NCBI RefSeq assembly: GCF_000006985.1 | Contig: NC_002932.3 | Coordinates: 643,501-707,500 of the forward strand | DNA from: Chlorobaculum tepidum TLS | GTDB taxonomy: Bacteria; Bacteroidota; Chlorobiia; Chlorobiales; Chlorobiaceae | Reading direction: 5' to 3' | Length of the DNA: 64,000 nucleotides | In this document: piece after piece, positions 10,366-19,121 of the stretch | Layout: each line of letters starts with the position of its first letter | Numbering within the stretch: the first letter of the stretch is position 1 | Notes under the pieces: generated by a model | The model's database searches: none | What the model was told of the DNA's origin: nothing | What the model saw: only the letters and a program-made list of their open reading frames with translations | Position numbers and translations under genes: made by a program

Positions 10366-11331
10366 ATGGAGCATATTCTCGAACTCAAGGATCTGAAAAC
10401 CTGGTACCGCACCGATAGCGGTATCGCCAAGGCTGTCGATGGCGTCAGCTTTTCGCTCGCGCAGAACTGCATCATCGGCATCGTCGGTGAGTCGGGGTGC
10501 GGCAAGTCGGTGACGGCGCTGTCGATCATGCGCCTCGTGCCGATGCCGCCGGGCTACTTCGCCGGGGGCGATATTCTCTGGAAAGGGCGCAGCATCGTCA
10601 AGGCTACCGAGGCCGAGATGCGCAAGATTCGCGGCAACGAGATCGCCATGATCTTTCAGGAGCCGATGAGCTCGCTCAATCCGGTCTTCACCTGTGGCGA
10701 CCAGATCATGGAGCAGATTCTCAACCATCGCGACGTGAGCAAGCCGGAAGCGCGGCGGCAGGCGGTCGAGCTGCTCAACATGGTCGGCATTCCGAATCCT
10801 TCCGAGCGCATCGACTCCTACCCGCACGAGATGTCCGGCGGAATGCGGCAGCGGGTGATGATCGCCATGGCTTTGTCCTGCGGGCCTGAGTTGCTCATCG
10901 CCGACGAGCCGACCACGGCGCTCGATGTGACGGTGCAAGCGCAGATTCTGGAGCTGATCGGCAAGTTGCGCGAGGAGCGGGGCATGAGCGTGATGCTCAT
11001 CACGCACGACTTTGGCGTGGTGGCTGAACTGTGCGAGGAGGTGGTCGTGATGTACGCTTCGCGCATCGCCGAGAGCGGCACCGTGCGGCACATTTTCGAG
11101 AATCCGCTCCATCCTTATACGCAGGGGTTGCTGAAATCGATTCCGCGTCTCGGCGCGAAAAAGGAGCGCCTGAACGTGATCGAGGGCAACGTGCCGAGCG
11201 CCACCCGTTTGCCGGATGGCTGCCGGTTCGCCGGGCGCTGTCCGCTGGCCGATGACCATTGCCGCCGGGAGCAGCCGCCGATTCTCGAATATGAACCGGG
11301 TCACCGGGCGGCCTGCTGGAAAATCACCTGA
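10366..11331 (+). CDS. oligopeptide/dipeptide-type ABC transporter ATP-binding protein (OppD/DppD family)
   Basis: A 321-residue cytoplasmic ATPase that would power peptide or nickel-type uptake. Motifs: Walker [10 protein letters not shown]-loop in [14 protein letters not shown] (family diagnostic), signature [15 protein letters not shown], Walker [15 protein letters not shown], and the switch His in LITHDFGV. The C terminus carries the oligopeptide_HPY region ([15 protein letters not shown]...[17 protein letters not shown]), whose cysteines resemble the cluster-like C-x5/6-C pattern of OppD/OppF. No permease or binding protein is adjacent, so partners must be elsewhere. It is followed after 21 bases by the response regulator gene. 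Confidence 0.9.
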   Translation: MEHILELKDLKTWYRTDSGIAKAVDGVSFSLAQNCIIGIVGESGCGKSVTALSIMRLVPMPPGYFAGGDILWKGRSIVKATEAEMRKIRGNEIAMIFQEPMSSLNPVFTCGDQIMEQILNHRDVSKPEARRQAVELLNMVGIPNPSERIDSYPHEMSGGMRQRVMIAMALSCGPELLIADEPTTALDVTVQAQILELIGKLREERGMSVMLITHDFGVVAELCEEVVVMYASRIAESGTVRHIFENPLHPYTQGLLKSIPRLGAKKERLNVIEGNVPSATRLPDGCRFAGRCPLADDHCRREQPPILEYEPGHRAACWKIT

Positions 11332-11352
11332 ACTGAACACAACTGAACGAGC

Positions 11353-12063
11353 ATGGCTGAAACCTCCATACTGATCGTCGAAGATGACCGGAACCTTGCC
11401 GGACTCCTGAAGTACAACCTTGAAAAAGCCGGTTACGGCTGCATTCACGCCGCCAGTGGAGAGGAGGCGCTCGACGAGTTGCAACGCCATGCCGTGAACC
11501 TCGTGCTGCTCGACATTATGCTGCCGGGCATTGACGGCTTCGAGGTGTGCCGCCGCATCCGCCAGAATGTGCAGTGGAGCGATCTGCCCATCGTGATGCT
11601 GACGGCCAAGGGCGAGGAGATCGACAAGGTGTTCGGTTTCGAACTCGGTATCGACGACTATGTGGTCAAGCCCTTCAGTCCCCGCGAGCTGAATCTCCGA
11701 ATTCGCGCCATTCTCAAGCGCGATCGTCGCAACCGCAGCAATGTGCAGGAGGTGCTCCGTTCGGGCGGTATCGAGCTCGATATCGGCCGCCACGAGGCCA
11801 CGCTCGACGGCCGTCCCCTCGTTCTGACCTTGATGGAGTTCAAGCTGCTGGCGCTTCTGATGAAACGCAAAGGGCAGGCGCAGACGCGCGAGGTGCTCCT
11901 GAGCGACGTGTGGGATGTGGACAAGAGCATCAATACTCGCACCATCGACACGCATGTCACGCGGCTTCGCGAAAAGCTCGGCGACGCCGGGCGCTTCATC
12001 CGAACCGTGCGCGGCCTCGGCTACAAGTTCGACGAAAACGGAGACAATTTGAATGAAAGCTAA
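11353..12063 (+). CDS. OmpR/PhoB-family response regulator
   Basis: A 236-residue two-domain regulator. The receiver domain has the acidic pair in ILIVEDDRN, the phospho-acceptor Asp in LVLLDIMLPGIDGFEV, and the switch Lys in DDYVVKPFSPREL. The C-terminal winged helix ends with TIDTHVTRLREKLGDAGRFIRTVRGLGYKF, the PhoB/OmpR DNA-binding pattern. It overlaps the following kinase gene by 11 bases, so the two are translationally coupled. A PhoB role in phosphate response is plausible from the kinase layout, but no phosphate genes are in the window. Confidence 0.93.
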   Translation: MAETSILIVEDDRNLAGLLKYNLEKAGYGCIHAASGEEALDELQRHAVNLVLLDIMLPGIDGFEVCRRIRQNVQWSDLPIVMLTAKGEEIDKVFGFELGIDDYVVKPFSPRELNLRIRAILKRDRRNRSNVQEVLRSGGIELDIGRHEATLDGRPLVLTLMEFKLLALLMKRKGQAQTREVLLSDVWDVDKSINTRTIDTHVTRLREKLGDAGRFIRTVRGLGYKFDENGDNLNES

Positions 12064-13827
12064 GCTCTCATTCAGACTTGGTCTGGTTTTTGGCCTGATC
12101 ATCTTTTTTTCGCTCGCCTTCAGCTATGTTTACCAGGGGCGTCAGCTCCGCAAGGTGCTTTTTCAGAACGTCCGGACAAGCCTTCTGCACGACCTTCGCC
12201 TTACCGCAGAGATGCTGGAGAGCCGCCCGCCGGGGTGGGCCGATCCGGCGATCTCCGACCAGTGGACTGGCCGGGTCGGCAAGATGCTCGACGTTCGGGT
12301 TACGTTGATCGATCTCAGCGGCAAGGTTATTGGCGATTCCTACGTTCCCGCCGCCAAACTCGACAAGCTTGAAAACCACCGCAACCGCGATGAGTTCAAA
12401 GCGGCGCTCTCCGGAGGTATTGGAGAGGCGCAACGTTTCAGTGTTTCCGTCCGCGAAAATATGCTCTACATGGCCATGCCGGTCGGCAAGCCCGTTCCCT
12501 GGGCGGTGCTCAGCTGGCCAAGCCGTTGCACGACATCGCTGCCGTCGAAGCGCAGATCGACAAAGGCATCGAGAGTGGCCTCTACTGGGCGCTGCTGATT
12601 TCCCTGACTGCTGGAGCGCTGTCGGCCATGTTTCTTTCCCGCCCGCTCGTCAGGATTGCCAGCGCAGCCGACCGCTTCCTGCATGGCGAGACGGAGGTGA
12701 AGATTCCCGTCAAGCATGACGACGAGATCGGGCGCCTGGCGCGGGCGTTCAACTATCTTTCCGAAGAGATCGTGCGGCTGACCCGCAAGGAGGAGTGGCT
12801 GCGGGAGGTGCTGTCGAGTATTCGCGAGGCCATTATCGTGACCAACGCTTCGGGCGAGATCGTACTTGCCAACCCCGCCGCATCGCGGCTGTTCATGATC
12901 GAGGCGGCCCGCAAGCGTTCGATTCCCGTGACCAACATCGAGGATGCGGCGATGCGGGAGCTGTTCGAGCGGGTGCAGAAGCGGCAGAGTGGCATCTACA
13001 ACGAGGAGCTGACGGCCATGACCTCCAAAGGAAAGCGCACGCTCAAGGTGACAGCCGTACCGGTCATGCGGCGGGGGGCGCTGTTCGACGGCACTGTGCT
13101 GGTTATCAACGATGTGACCCGACTGCGCAATCTGGAGCGCACCCGCCGGGACTTCGTTTCGAGCGTGTCGCACGAACTGCGCACGCCACTGGCGAGCATC
13201 AAGGGGTACACTGAAACCCTGCTCGAGGGGGCGATGAACGATCCGGAAAACGCCACGGCATTTCTGAATATCATCCATCAGGAGGCCGAGCAGCTCACGG
13301 CGCTGGTCAACGATGTGCTCGACCTGTCGCGCATCGAATCGGGCAAGATTGCTTACTCTTTCGAGCCGGTCGATGTCAAGCCGCAGCTCGAAAAAACGGC
13401 GGCGCTCTTTGAACCAGCCGCTGCACGCAAGGGCGTGCGCATCGAGCTGAATGCGCCTGAAGGGCTTCCGGCGGTTCTGGCCGACCGGAGCTACTTTGAC
13501 ATCGTCGTGCGCAACCTTATCGACAACGCGATCAAATATGTCGATGCAGAGAGCGGTCGGGTACGAGTCAGCGCTTACGCTACGGGCGATAGTGTCAGCA
13601 TCGAGGTGGCGGACAACGGCATCGGCATTCCGCAGGCCGATCTCGACCGTATTTTCGAACGCTTCTACCGCGTGGACAAGGCGCGTTCGCGCGAACTTGG
13701 TGGCACGGGGCTTGGTCTCTCCATCGTCAAGCATATCGTACTTGCACATAAAGGCAAGGTCGAGGTTCGCTCCAGAATCAATCGTGGTACGACTTTCACC
13801 GTTACGCTTCCCGTCGCCGGAGCCTGA
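12053..13827 (+). pseudogene. PhoR-like sensor histidine kinase with a single frameshift
   Basis: Two overlapping frames together make one kinase of about 590 residues. The first (12053-12598) has a signal-anchor TM helix and a periplasmic sensor region ending YMAMPVGKPVPWAVL. The second carries the second TM, HAMP (SRPLVRIASAADRFLHGE), PAS (REAIIVTNASGEIVLANPAA), phospho-acceptor SSVSHELRTPLASIKGY, and ATPase boxes VRNLIDNAIKY, VADNGIGIP and GGTGLGLSIVKHI. One base is missing near 12510-12514, where VL must join LAKPLHDI. All catalytic motifs are intact, so a sequencing error is as likely as a real mutation. Translation from the TTG at 12526 could give a truncated kinase. Confidence 0.8.
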
Positions 13828-13956
13828 ACGCGAGGCTGTTGAAACGGCTGGAACTGGCTATTTTTTCGGTTAATCGCCATTTTTTTTTGTCACATAACCC
13901 TACAGGCTATGAAAAAACGCTGATCCTCTTGAACCCCGCAATAGTTCAATTCCGCT

Positions 13957-15204
13957 ATGCTCGACTCTCTTTTGCTCTATATAGAATCCTTCAACGTTGA
14001 CCGGTCGATCGCCGTACCTGTGGCCACGCTGCTTGCCGTTCTTGTGGCCATGCTGCTTATCGCCATTGTCGAGCTTGTCACGAAAAAAATTCTCCTGCGA
14101 TCCATCGATCACTTTGTTGCCAAAACAGCAAGCAACCTGGACGATCTGCTGGTCAGATATGGCGTGTTCAACTGGATCGCCCACCTGGTGCCGCCTCTGC
14201 TCGCATACCGGATGGCCGGTACTGTTCTGCAGTTCTATCCCGCTGCGGTGCCGCAGGTAACGGATGGGCTGGTCATCTATTTTGCCGTGGTCGTTATTCT
14301 GCTGCTGCTCGCCGTGCTCGATGTCGTTTACGAATTCTACTCGGGGCACCCGATTGGCATGAAGCTGCCGATCAAAAGCATCGTGCAGGTAATCAAGACG
14401 GTTGTCGTTTCGATTGGCGTGGTGATTGTCATCTCCCGCCTGCTCGGCCAGTCTCCCGTGGTTTTCATCAGCGGTATCGGCGCGTTCACGGCGGTGCTGC
14501 TGCTCATTTTCAAGGATTCGATTCTCGGTCTCGTGGCGGGTGTGCAGCTTTCGACCAACGACCTGGTGCGCATCGGCGACTGGATCACGATGCCCAAATA
14601 CGGCGCTGATGGAGAGGTGATCGACATTTCGCTCGTGACCGTGTCGGTGCAGAACTTCGACAAGACCATCGTGGTGCTTCCGGCCTATACGCTCATTTCC
14701 GAGGGGTTCAAGAACTGGCGGGGGATGCAGGAGTCGGACGGGCGGCGGATCAAGCGCTCCTTCAATATCGACATGCAGAGTATCCGTTTTCTCGACGGCG
14801 AACTCATGAAAAAAATCGAGGCGGTCCAGCTGCTGAAGCCTTACCTGCAGGAACGTTTTCAGGAGATCACCAGCCACAACCGGGCGGTGGGCGCTGATGA
14901 AGACTCGCCGGTCAATGGCCGCCGACTTACCAATCTCGGTACTTTCCGCGCCTATCTCCAGGCTTATGTGCACAGCCAGTCCAGAATCAACACCGACATG
15001 ATGATCATGATCCGGTACCTGCAACCGGATGCCTTCGGATTACCGTGCGAGATCTACTGCTTCACCAGAACGAAAGAGTGGGCGGAATACGAAGGGGTAC
15101 AGGCGGATATTTTCGATCATATTTTCGCTGTGCTGCCCTGGTTCGATCTCAAGGCCTATCAGCTCCAGGGCGCAGCGGTTCCTCCGCCAGCCGTCACAGC
15201 GTGA
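13957..15204 (+). CDS. MscS-family mechanosensitive channel (YbdG-like)
   Basis: A 415-residue membrane protein with about five hydrophobic helices, then the MscS pore-lining helix and beta domain (FISGIGAFTAVLLLIFKDSILGLVAGVQL, then NDLVRIGDWITMPKYGADGEVIDISLVTVSVQNFDKT). Length and layout match YbdG/MscM-type miniconductance channels, which open on hypo-osmotic shock. The conserved FKDS-LG turn and the GDWI-beta barrel are present. Its 3' end overlaps the convergent Nudix gene by 11 bases. Confidence 0.9.
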   Translation: MLDSLLLYIESFNVDRSIAVPVATLLAVLVAMLLIAIVELVTKKILLRSIDHFVAKTASNLDDLLVRYGVFNWIAHLVPPLLAYRMAGTVLQFYPAAVPQVTDGLVIYFAVVVILLLLAVLDVVYEFYSGHPIGMKLPIKSIVQVIKTVVVSIGVVIVISRLLGQSPVVFISGIGAFTAVLLLIFKDSILGLVAGVQLSTNDLVRIGDWITMPKYGADGEVIDISLVTVSVQNFDKTIVVLPAYTLISEGFKNWRGMQESDGRRIKRSFNIDMQSIRFLDGELMKKIEAVQLLKPYLQERFQEITSHNRAVGADEDSPVNGRRLTNLGTFRAYLQAYVHSQSRINTDMMIMIRYLQPDAFGLPCEIYCFTRTKEWAEYEGVQADIFDHIFAVLPWFDLKAYQLQGAAVPPPAVTA

Positions 15205-15712
15205 GCGACAGGTCGCGCTCCGGCCAGCGGCTCTCTGCGATGATCTGGCGATGCAGCGGAATCCTTACTGGCGGCATGTTGTCGGGCCGGTAGAAGCCCG
15301 CCTCGAACACTTCGTGGTTGATCGAGATGCGCTCGTGAGCTGCAATCACGCGGTAAGCCACCGCTATCAGCGATCCGTACAGCCCCGATTCAAGGTGCCA
15401 CACCCCGATCAGTTTGTCGATGGTTCCCTCCAGCGAGGTTTCCTCGAACAGTTCCCGCAGACACCCCTCCTCGGGCCGTTCGCCCGCTTCGAGAAATCCG
15501 CCGGGCAGCGCCCATTCGTTGAAGGCCGGTTCGTGCGCACGCCGGATCATCAGGAGCTCGTTGTTCCGGTTGACTGTCAGGGCAATGGCGACCGGCAGGG
15601 GATTGATGTAATGCACCCATCCGCACCGTGGACAGCTCATCCGGTCGCGGCCACCGATGAAGGACTCGTTCAGTGGTGTGGCGCACAGCGGGCAGAATGC
15701 AAATGACTTCAT
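15194..15712 (-). CDS. Nudix hydrolase with N-terminal zinc ribbon
   Basis: A 172-residue protein. Residues 7-10 and 27-30 (CPLC, CPRC) form a zinc ribbon. The Nudix box follows: GGFLEAGERPEEGCLRELFEET, fitting G-x5-E-x7-REL-x-EE. Members with this ribbon hydrolyse nucleotide-sugar or NAD-like diphosphates, but the NudC-specific SQPWPFPxS motif is absent, so the substrate is unknown. The gene is convergent with the mechanosensitive channel and divergent from bcp, leaving about 200 bases for two promoters. Confidence 0.88.
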   Translation of the reverse strand: MKSFAFCPLCATPLNESFIGGRDRMSCPRCGWVHYINPLPVAIALTVNRNNELLMIRRAHEPAFNEWALPGGFLEAGERPEEGCLRELFEETSLEGTIDKLIGVWHLESGLYGSLIAVAYRVIAAHERISINHEVFEAGFYRPDNMPPVRIPLHRQIIAESRWPERDLSLTL

Positions 15713-15913
15713 GCAGGCAACAGTAAAGAGTCGGTGTCGGTTTCATTTTCAAACGGAAGCGCAATGCAGCCGTTCGATTCCATCCGAAAAAACCGGACGC
15801 GTGTTCAAATAATTTCTGAAGATAGGTGATCCTGTTCCGGTGCCATGAAAAATCCGGGAAACTTTTTGTGGGCGGATATGAGTTCACGATGCTGAAAACC
15901 CTATGAAAATGTA

Positions 15914-16402
15914 ATGATAAATTCACCAGTCATGGCACTATTGCAGGCGGGCCAGAAAGCTCCGGAATTCACCGCGAAAGACCAGGATGGCAAGGAAGTT
16001 TCCCTTCGCGACTACACAGGCAGGAAGGTCGTTCTCTACTTTTATCCGAAGGACGATACGCCGGGTTGTACCAAGGAGGCTTGTGCTTTTCGTGACAATT
16101 TACCTAACTTTGAAAAGGTAGATGCAGTGGTGCTCGGGGTGAGCGTCGATGGGCAGAAAGCCCACCGGAAATTCGCAGACAAGTATGAGCTGCCGTTCAC
16201 GCTTCTGGTCGATGACGAGAAAAAAATCGTCGAAGCATACGGAGTCTGGGGACTGAAAAAGTTCATGGGCAGAGAGTACATGGGGACGAACCGGGTCACC
16301 TATCTGATTGATGAACAGGGCACCATCGAAAAGGTGTGGTCAAAAGTCAAACCTGAAACGCACACAGCAGAGGTGCTCGACTGGTTGCAGCAAAAAACGT
16401 GA
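15914..16402 (+). CDS. bcp: thiol peroxidase Bcp (atypical peroxiredoxin)
   Basis: A 162-residue peroxiredoxin of the Bcp/PrxQ class. The catalytic stretch is YFYPKDDTPGCTKEACAFRDN, with the peroxidatic Cys in PGCT and the resolving Cys five residues later, the alpha-helical PrxQ arrangement. It reduces hydrogen and organic peroxides with thioredoxin. An ATG at 15932 (MALLQAGQKAPEF) is an alternative, probably better start. It is followed after three bases by the YqgE-family gene, suggesting an operon. Confidence 0.93.
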   Translation: MINSPVMALLQAGQKAPEFTAKDQDGKEVSLRDYTGRKVVLYFYPKDDTPGCTKEACAFRDNLPNFEKVDAVVLGVSVDGQKAHRKFADKYELPFTLLVDDEKKIVEAYGVWGLKKFMGREYMGTNRVTYLIDEQGTIEKVWSKVKPETHTAEVLDWLQQKT

Positions 16403-16405
16403 CAC

Positions 16406-16969
16406 ATGACAAACGAATTTGAAATACTCAAGCCGGGCAAGCTTCTGCTGGCTTCAGCGAATCTGCTTGACCCCAATTTCAAGCGGACAGTTCTTCTCAT
16501 GTGCGAGCACAACGAAGAAGGGTCGATCGGTTTCATTCTGAACAAACCGATGGAATTCAAGGTGTGCGAAGCCATCAGTGGATTTGACGAGATAGACGAA
16601 CCATTGCACATGGGCGGGCCGGTGCAGGTTGATACCGTGCATGTTCTGCACACTCGGGGTGATGTGATCGATGGGGCTGTTGAAGTGATTCCGGGCCTTT
16701 TCTGGGGCGGCGACAAGGAGCAGCTCAGTTACCTCATCAATACTGGCGTTATCAAAGCCTCAGAGGTGCGTTTCTTTCTCGGTTATGCCGGATGGAGCGC
16801 GGGGCAGCTCGAAGCGGAGTTTGAAGAGGGCTCGTGGTACACCGCCGACGCATCGAGCGAGCAGGTATTCACGGATGAATACGAACGCATGTGGAGCCGT
16901 TCCGTGCGCTCCAAGGGTGGCGAGTACTGCTATGTTGCCAACTCGCCGGAGCTTCCGGGTATGAACTGA
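16406..16969 (+). CDS. YqgE/AlgH family protein
   Basis: A 187-residue member of the DUF179 family. Diagnostic segments are GKLLLASANLLDPNFKRTVLLMCEHNEEGSIGFILNKP, HMGGPVQVD and FFLGYAGWSAGQLEAEFEEGSW. The biochemical function of this family is not settled. It is probably co-transcribed with bcp (three-base gap), and is the last gene before ssrA. Confidence 0.92.
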   Translation: MTNEFEILKPGKLLLASANLLDPNFKRTVLLMCEHNEEGSIGFILNKPMEFKVCEAISGFDEIDEPLHMGGPVQVDTVHVLHTRGDVIDGAVEVIPGLFWGGDKEQLSYLINTGVIKASEVRFFLGYAGWSAGQLEAEFEEGSWYTADASSEQVFTDEYERMWSRSVRSKGGEYCYVANSPELPGMN

Positions 16970-17010
16970 TTTTTGCAATGTTCGCCGGAACTCTCCCCAG
17001 ATTCCGGTTG

Positions 17011-17039
17011 TTGTCAATATCAGTAGAAAATGGTATCTA
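17011..17039 (+). promoter_or_regulatory. candidate sigma-70 promoter of ssrA
   Basis: TTGTCA at 17011-17016 and TATCTA at 17034-17039 are 17 bases apart. They precede the mature tmRNA 5' end by about 30 bases, leaving room for a short leader removed by RNase P. Confidence 0.5.
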
Positions 17040-17069
17040 CGACTGACTACCATCGTTCTTTGACCTACT

Positions 17070-17473
<404 letters not shown>

Positions 17474-17487
17474 TTTAGAAAAGACAG

Positions 17488-17530
17488 ACCCGTCCACTAA
17501 CCGCGTCCGGTTATTGGGCGGGTTTTCTTT
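17488..17530 (+). terminator. intrinsic terminator of ssrA
   Basis: An almost perfect long stem: ACCCGTCC pairs with GGGCGGGT and TAACCG with CGGTTA, followed by a run rich in T. It starts 15 bases after the tmRNA CCA end. Confidence 0.85.
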
Positions 17531-17587
17531 TTCTACGTATTGTCAGCGACGTATGTCGCTTTCAGGGTGTCGGCGCTGCCGCTCCGA

Positions 17588-17776
17588 TCACTCCCTTTTC
17601 GGGAAACTTGTTACCCCCTGCTTCTCTTTCGCCTCAAAATTCTCCGCATTCTTACCTCCATTCTTCGGACCTCGTCCGGTGTCCTGCATTTTTTCCTGCA
17701 ACCGCTGCTCGGCGATCTCGTCGGCAAACTGGTTGATACTCTTCATGATTTTGTCAAACAGGTCGTTGATGTCCAT
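17588..17776 (-). CDS. small charged hypothetical protein
   Basis: A 62-residue, highly charged protein starting MDINDLFDKIMKSINQFADEIAEQRLQEKM. It is preceded by a good ribosome site (AAGGAG eight bases before the ATG), the main reason to believe it. The first half is probably a single amphipathic helix; the tail is rich in Gly, Asn and Lys and looks disordered. No family recognised. It sits at the island edge, antisense to ssrA. Confidence 0.5.
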   Translation of the reverse strand: MDINDLFDKIMKSINQFADEIAEQRLQEKMQDTGRGPKNGGKNAENFEAKEKQGVTSFPKRE

Positions 17777-17929
17777 TGTCGGTCGCTCCTTGTTGTGGTT
17801 TATTCCCTTACTTTTGCACGCCGCATAGCAGATGTTCTATTGTCGGATAGTTTCGAATGGCCTTTGTGCGCCCTGCAGTTTCGGTTGACTACGGCCAGGT
17901 AGGGAAATCAGGTTATTGGAGGTTGAGCG

Positions 17930-18218
17930 ATGAACAGAGAACGTGCCCTTGACCTGCTGACCAGCAGCAAGCCGGAGTTGCAGGCCCGTTTCGACGTAAC
18001 CCGGCTGGCCCTGTTCGGCTCCACCGCTCGCGACACAGCGAGCAGCGGCAGCGCTGTCGATGTGCTGGTGGCATTTGACGGACCGGCCACCTCCAAGCGC
18101 TACTTCGGCGTGCAGTTCTATGGAGGATTTGCTCGGCTGTCCGGTCGACCTGGTTACCGAAAAGGCCTTGCGGCCGGAGCTGCGCCCCTACATTGAACAG
18201 GAGCGGGTCAATGTCTGA
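17930..18218 (+). pseudogene. MNT-type nucleotidyltransferase (MntA-like antitoxin), frameshifted
   Basis: The first frame carries the minimal nucleotidyltransferase motif GSTARDTASSGSAVDVLVAF. The usual second Asp-containing end is found only after a one-base loss near 18120: the other frame continues MEDLLGCPVDLVTEKALRPELRPYIEQERVNV and stops at 18218. Whole MntA proteins of this type add AMP groups to a HEPN toxin (HepT). Here the stop overlaps the start of a HepT remnant (ATGTCTGA), the normal arrangement. The frameshift should inactivate it. Confidence 0.75.
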
Positions 18219-18282
18219 TTCCAGCCGGCGCGAATGGCGCTTCTACCTTGACGACATGATCGACTTCGCCGGGAAGGTGCTC
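18211..18282 (+). pseudogene. HepT (HEPN toxin) N-terminal fragment
   Basis: About 24 codons survive, reading MSDSSRREWRFYLDDMIDFAGKVLA, the typical start of DUF86/HepT proteins. The sequence then switches abruptly to a piece of a P-type ATPase gene in the opposite direction, so the RNase motif (R-x4-H) is gone. Confidence 0.6.
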
Positions 18283-18528
18283 GCCGATGACCGCCGAGAC
18301 CAGAGCGATGACGAGCAATTGGACCGCCAGGGGACTTTTGAGCCGATTGAACATGTCGGCCCGGAAACCCAGACGTTTCTGATGGGTCAACTCGTTGGGA
18401 CCGTATTCGGCAAGGCGTTTTTTCGCCTCTTTGGTGCTCAGTCCGTCCAGAGAGGTATTGAGAGAATCAAGCGTATTCTCGACTGGCGCGGTGCAGAGGT
18501 CCGCCAATCTTTGTTCATGCTCGTTCAA
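18283..18528 (-). pseudogene. MgtA-like P-type ATPase, N-terminal fragment
   Basis: The minus-strand frame starts at a TTG (18528) and gives a Cation_ATPase_N domain: LDGLSTKEAKKRLAEYGPNELTHQKR followed by LKSPLAVQLLVIALVSAVIG, matching the start of magnesium-translocating P-type ATPases. After about 82 residues it runs into the antisense of the HepT fragment. No phosphorylation (DKTGT) or ATP domains remain. The break near 18282 is a rearrangement point. Confidence 0.65.
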
Positions 18529-18794
18529 AGTGTTCCGGGCGGATGGTTTCGCAGAGGAACTGTTTTACGGCTTTTGTGAGCAGTTCTTTCATCATGGCAC
18601 ACCCCTCTCATTACACGCCATAAAGTCGATTGTTCCGAGAGGGGAGATCTCATTGGGACCAATAATTCGGTGGGCAAGGAAAACTGCTCAATCATGACGA
18701 CGGGACAGACCGCCTGGCAGATCCCGCGCAGGGCTTTGGTGTTGTTGTGGGAAAAGGATTCCCGGAATTCCGGGACAAGGATGGGATTTTTCAT
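18525..18794 (-). pseudogene. MgtE-like N-terminal fragment
   Basis: From an ATG at 18794 with a strong AGGAGG site, the frame begins MKNPILVPEFRESFSHNNTKALRGICQAVCPVVM, resembling the cytoplasmic N domain of MgtE magnesium channels. The similarity fades after about 40 residues, and the rest looks like out-of-frame sequence. Together with the mgtA fragment next to it, this is the ruin of a magnesium transport locus. The MgtE assignment is tentative. Confidence 0.4.
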
Positions 18795-19121
18795 GGTTCA
18801 CCTCCTGTCCGGCCGCACGGCAGACCGAGCGGCTCGAGGCGAAACCGGTTTCAGCTCAAAGGAGGAGGGATGAGGACGTCAGTATAATATGGCCCATAGA
18901 GCCGCGTTAAACCATACTTTTAGCGTCACTTTTGCAAGAGAAAATTAGAAAAATGCTTCGGTTTCGTCGACTCCCTCGACGCCTGAGGCAAAGCTGTTCT
19001 GGCCCGGCTGAACGCCGCCCGCTGAAATTCGCCGTCACCCTCCGACATCTCCCGATAAATCAACATATTCAGACATGTATGGCACATTATTGTGAGAAGC
19101 TGGTTAGGAACGAGTGTTGGC
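18795..19121. other. gene-free stretch between island remnants
   Basis: No supported gene. It contains the ribosome site for the MgtE-like fragment at its left edge and one copy of a 46-base direct repeat (19003-19048). Open frames here are short and lack motifs. Confidence 0.5.
19003..19048 (+). repeat. 46-bp direct repeat, left copy
   Basis: This stretch matches 22131-22176 in the same orientation with only a few differences; both contain CGCTGAAATTCGCCGTCACC. The pair brackets the three-gene molybdate/tungstate-type ABC operon. It may be the end of an insertion sequence whose body has been lost. Confidence 0.7.

Noticed and set aside
10309-12102. 597-residue open frame on the minus strand
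   Set aside because: It covers the ABC ATPase and response regulator genes in antisense and has no motif.
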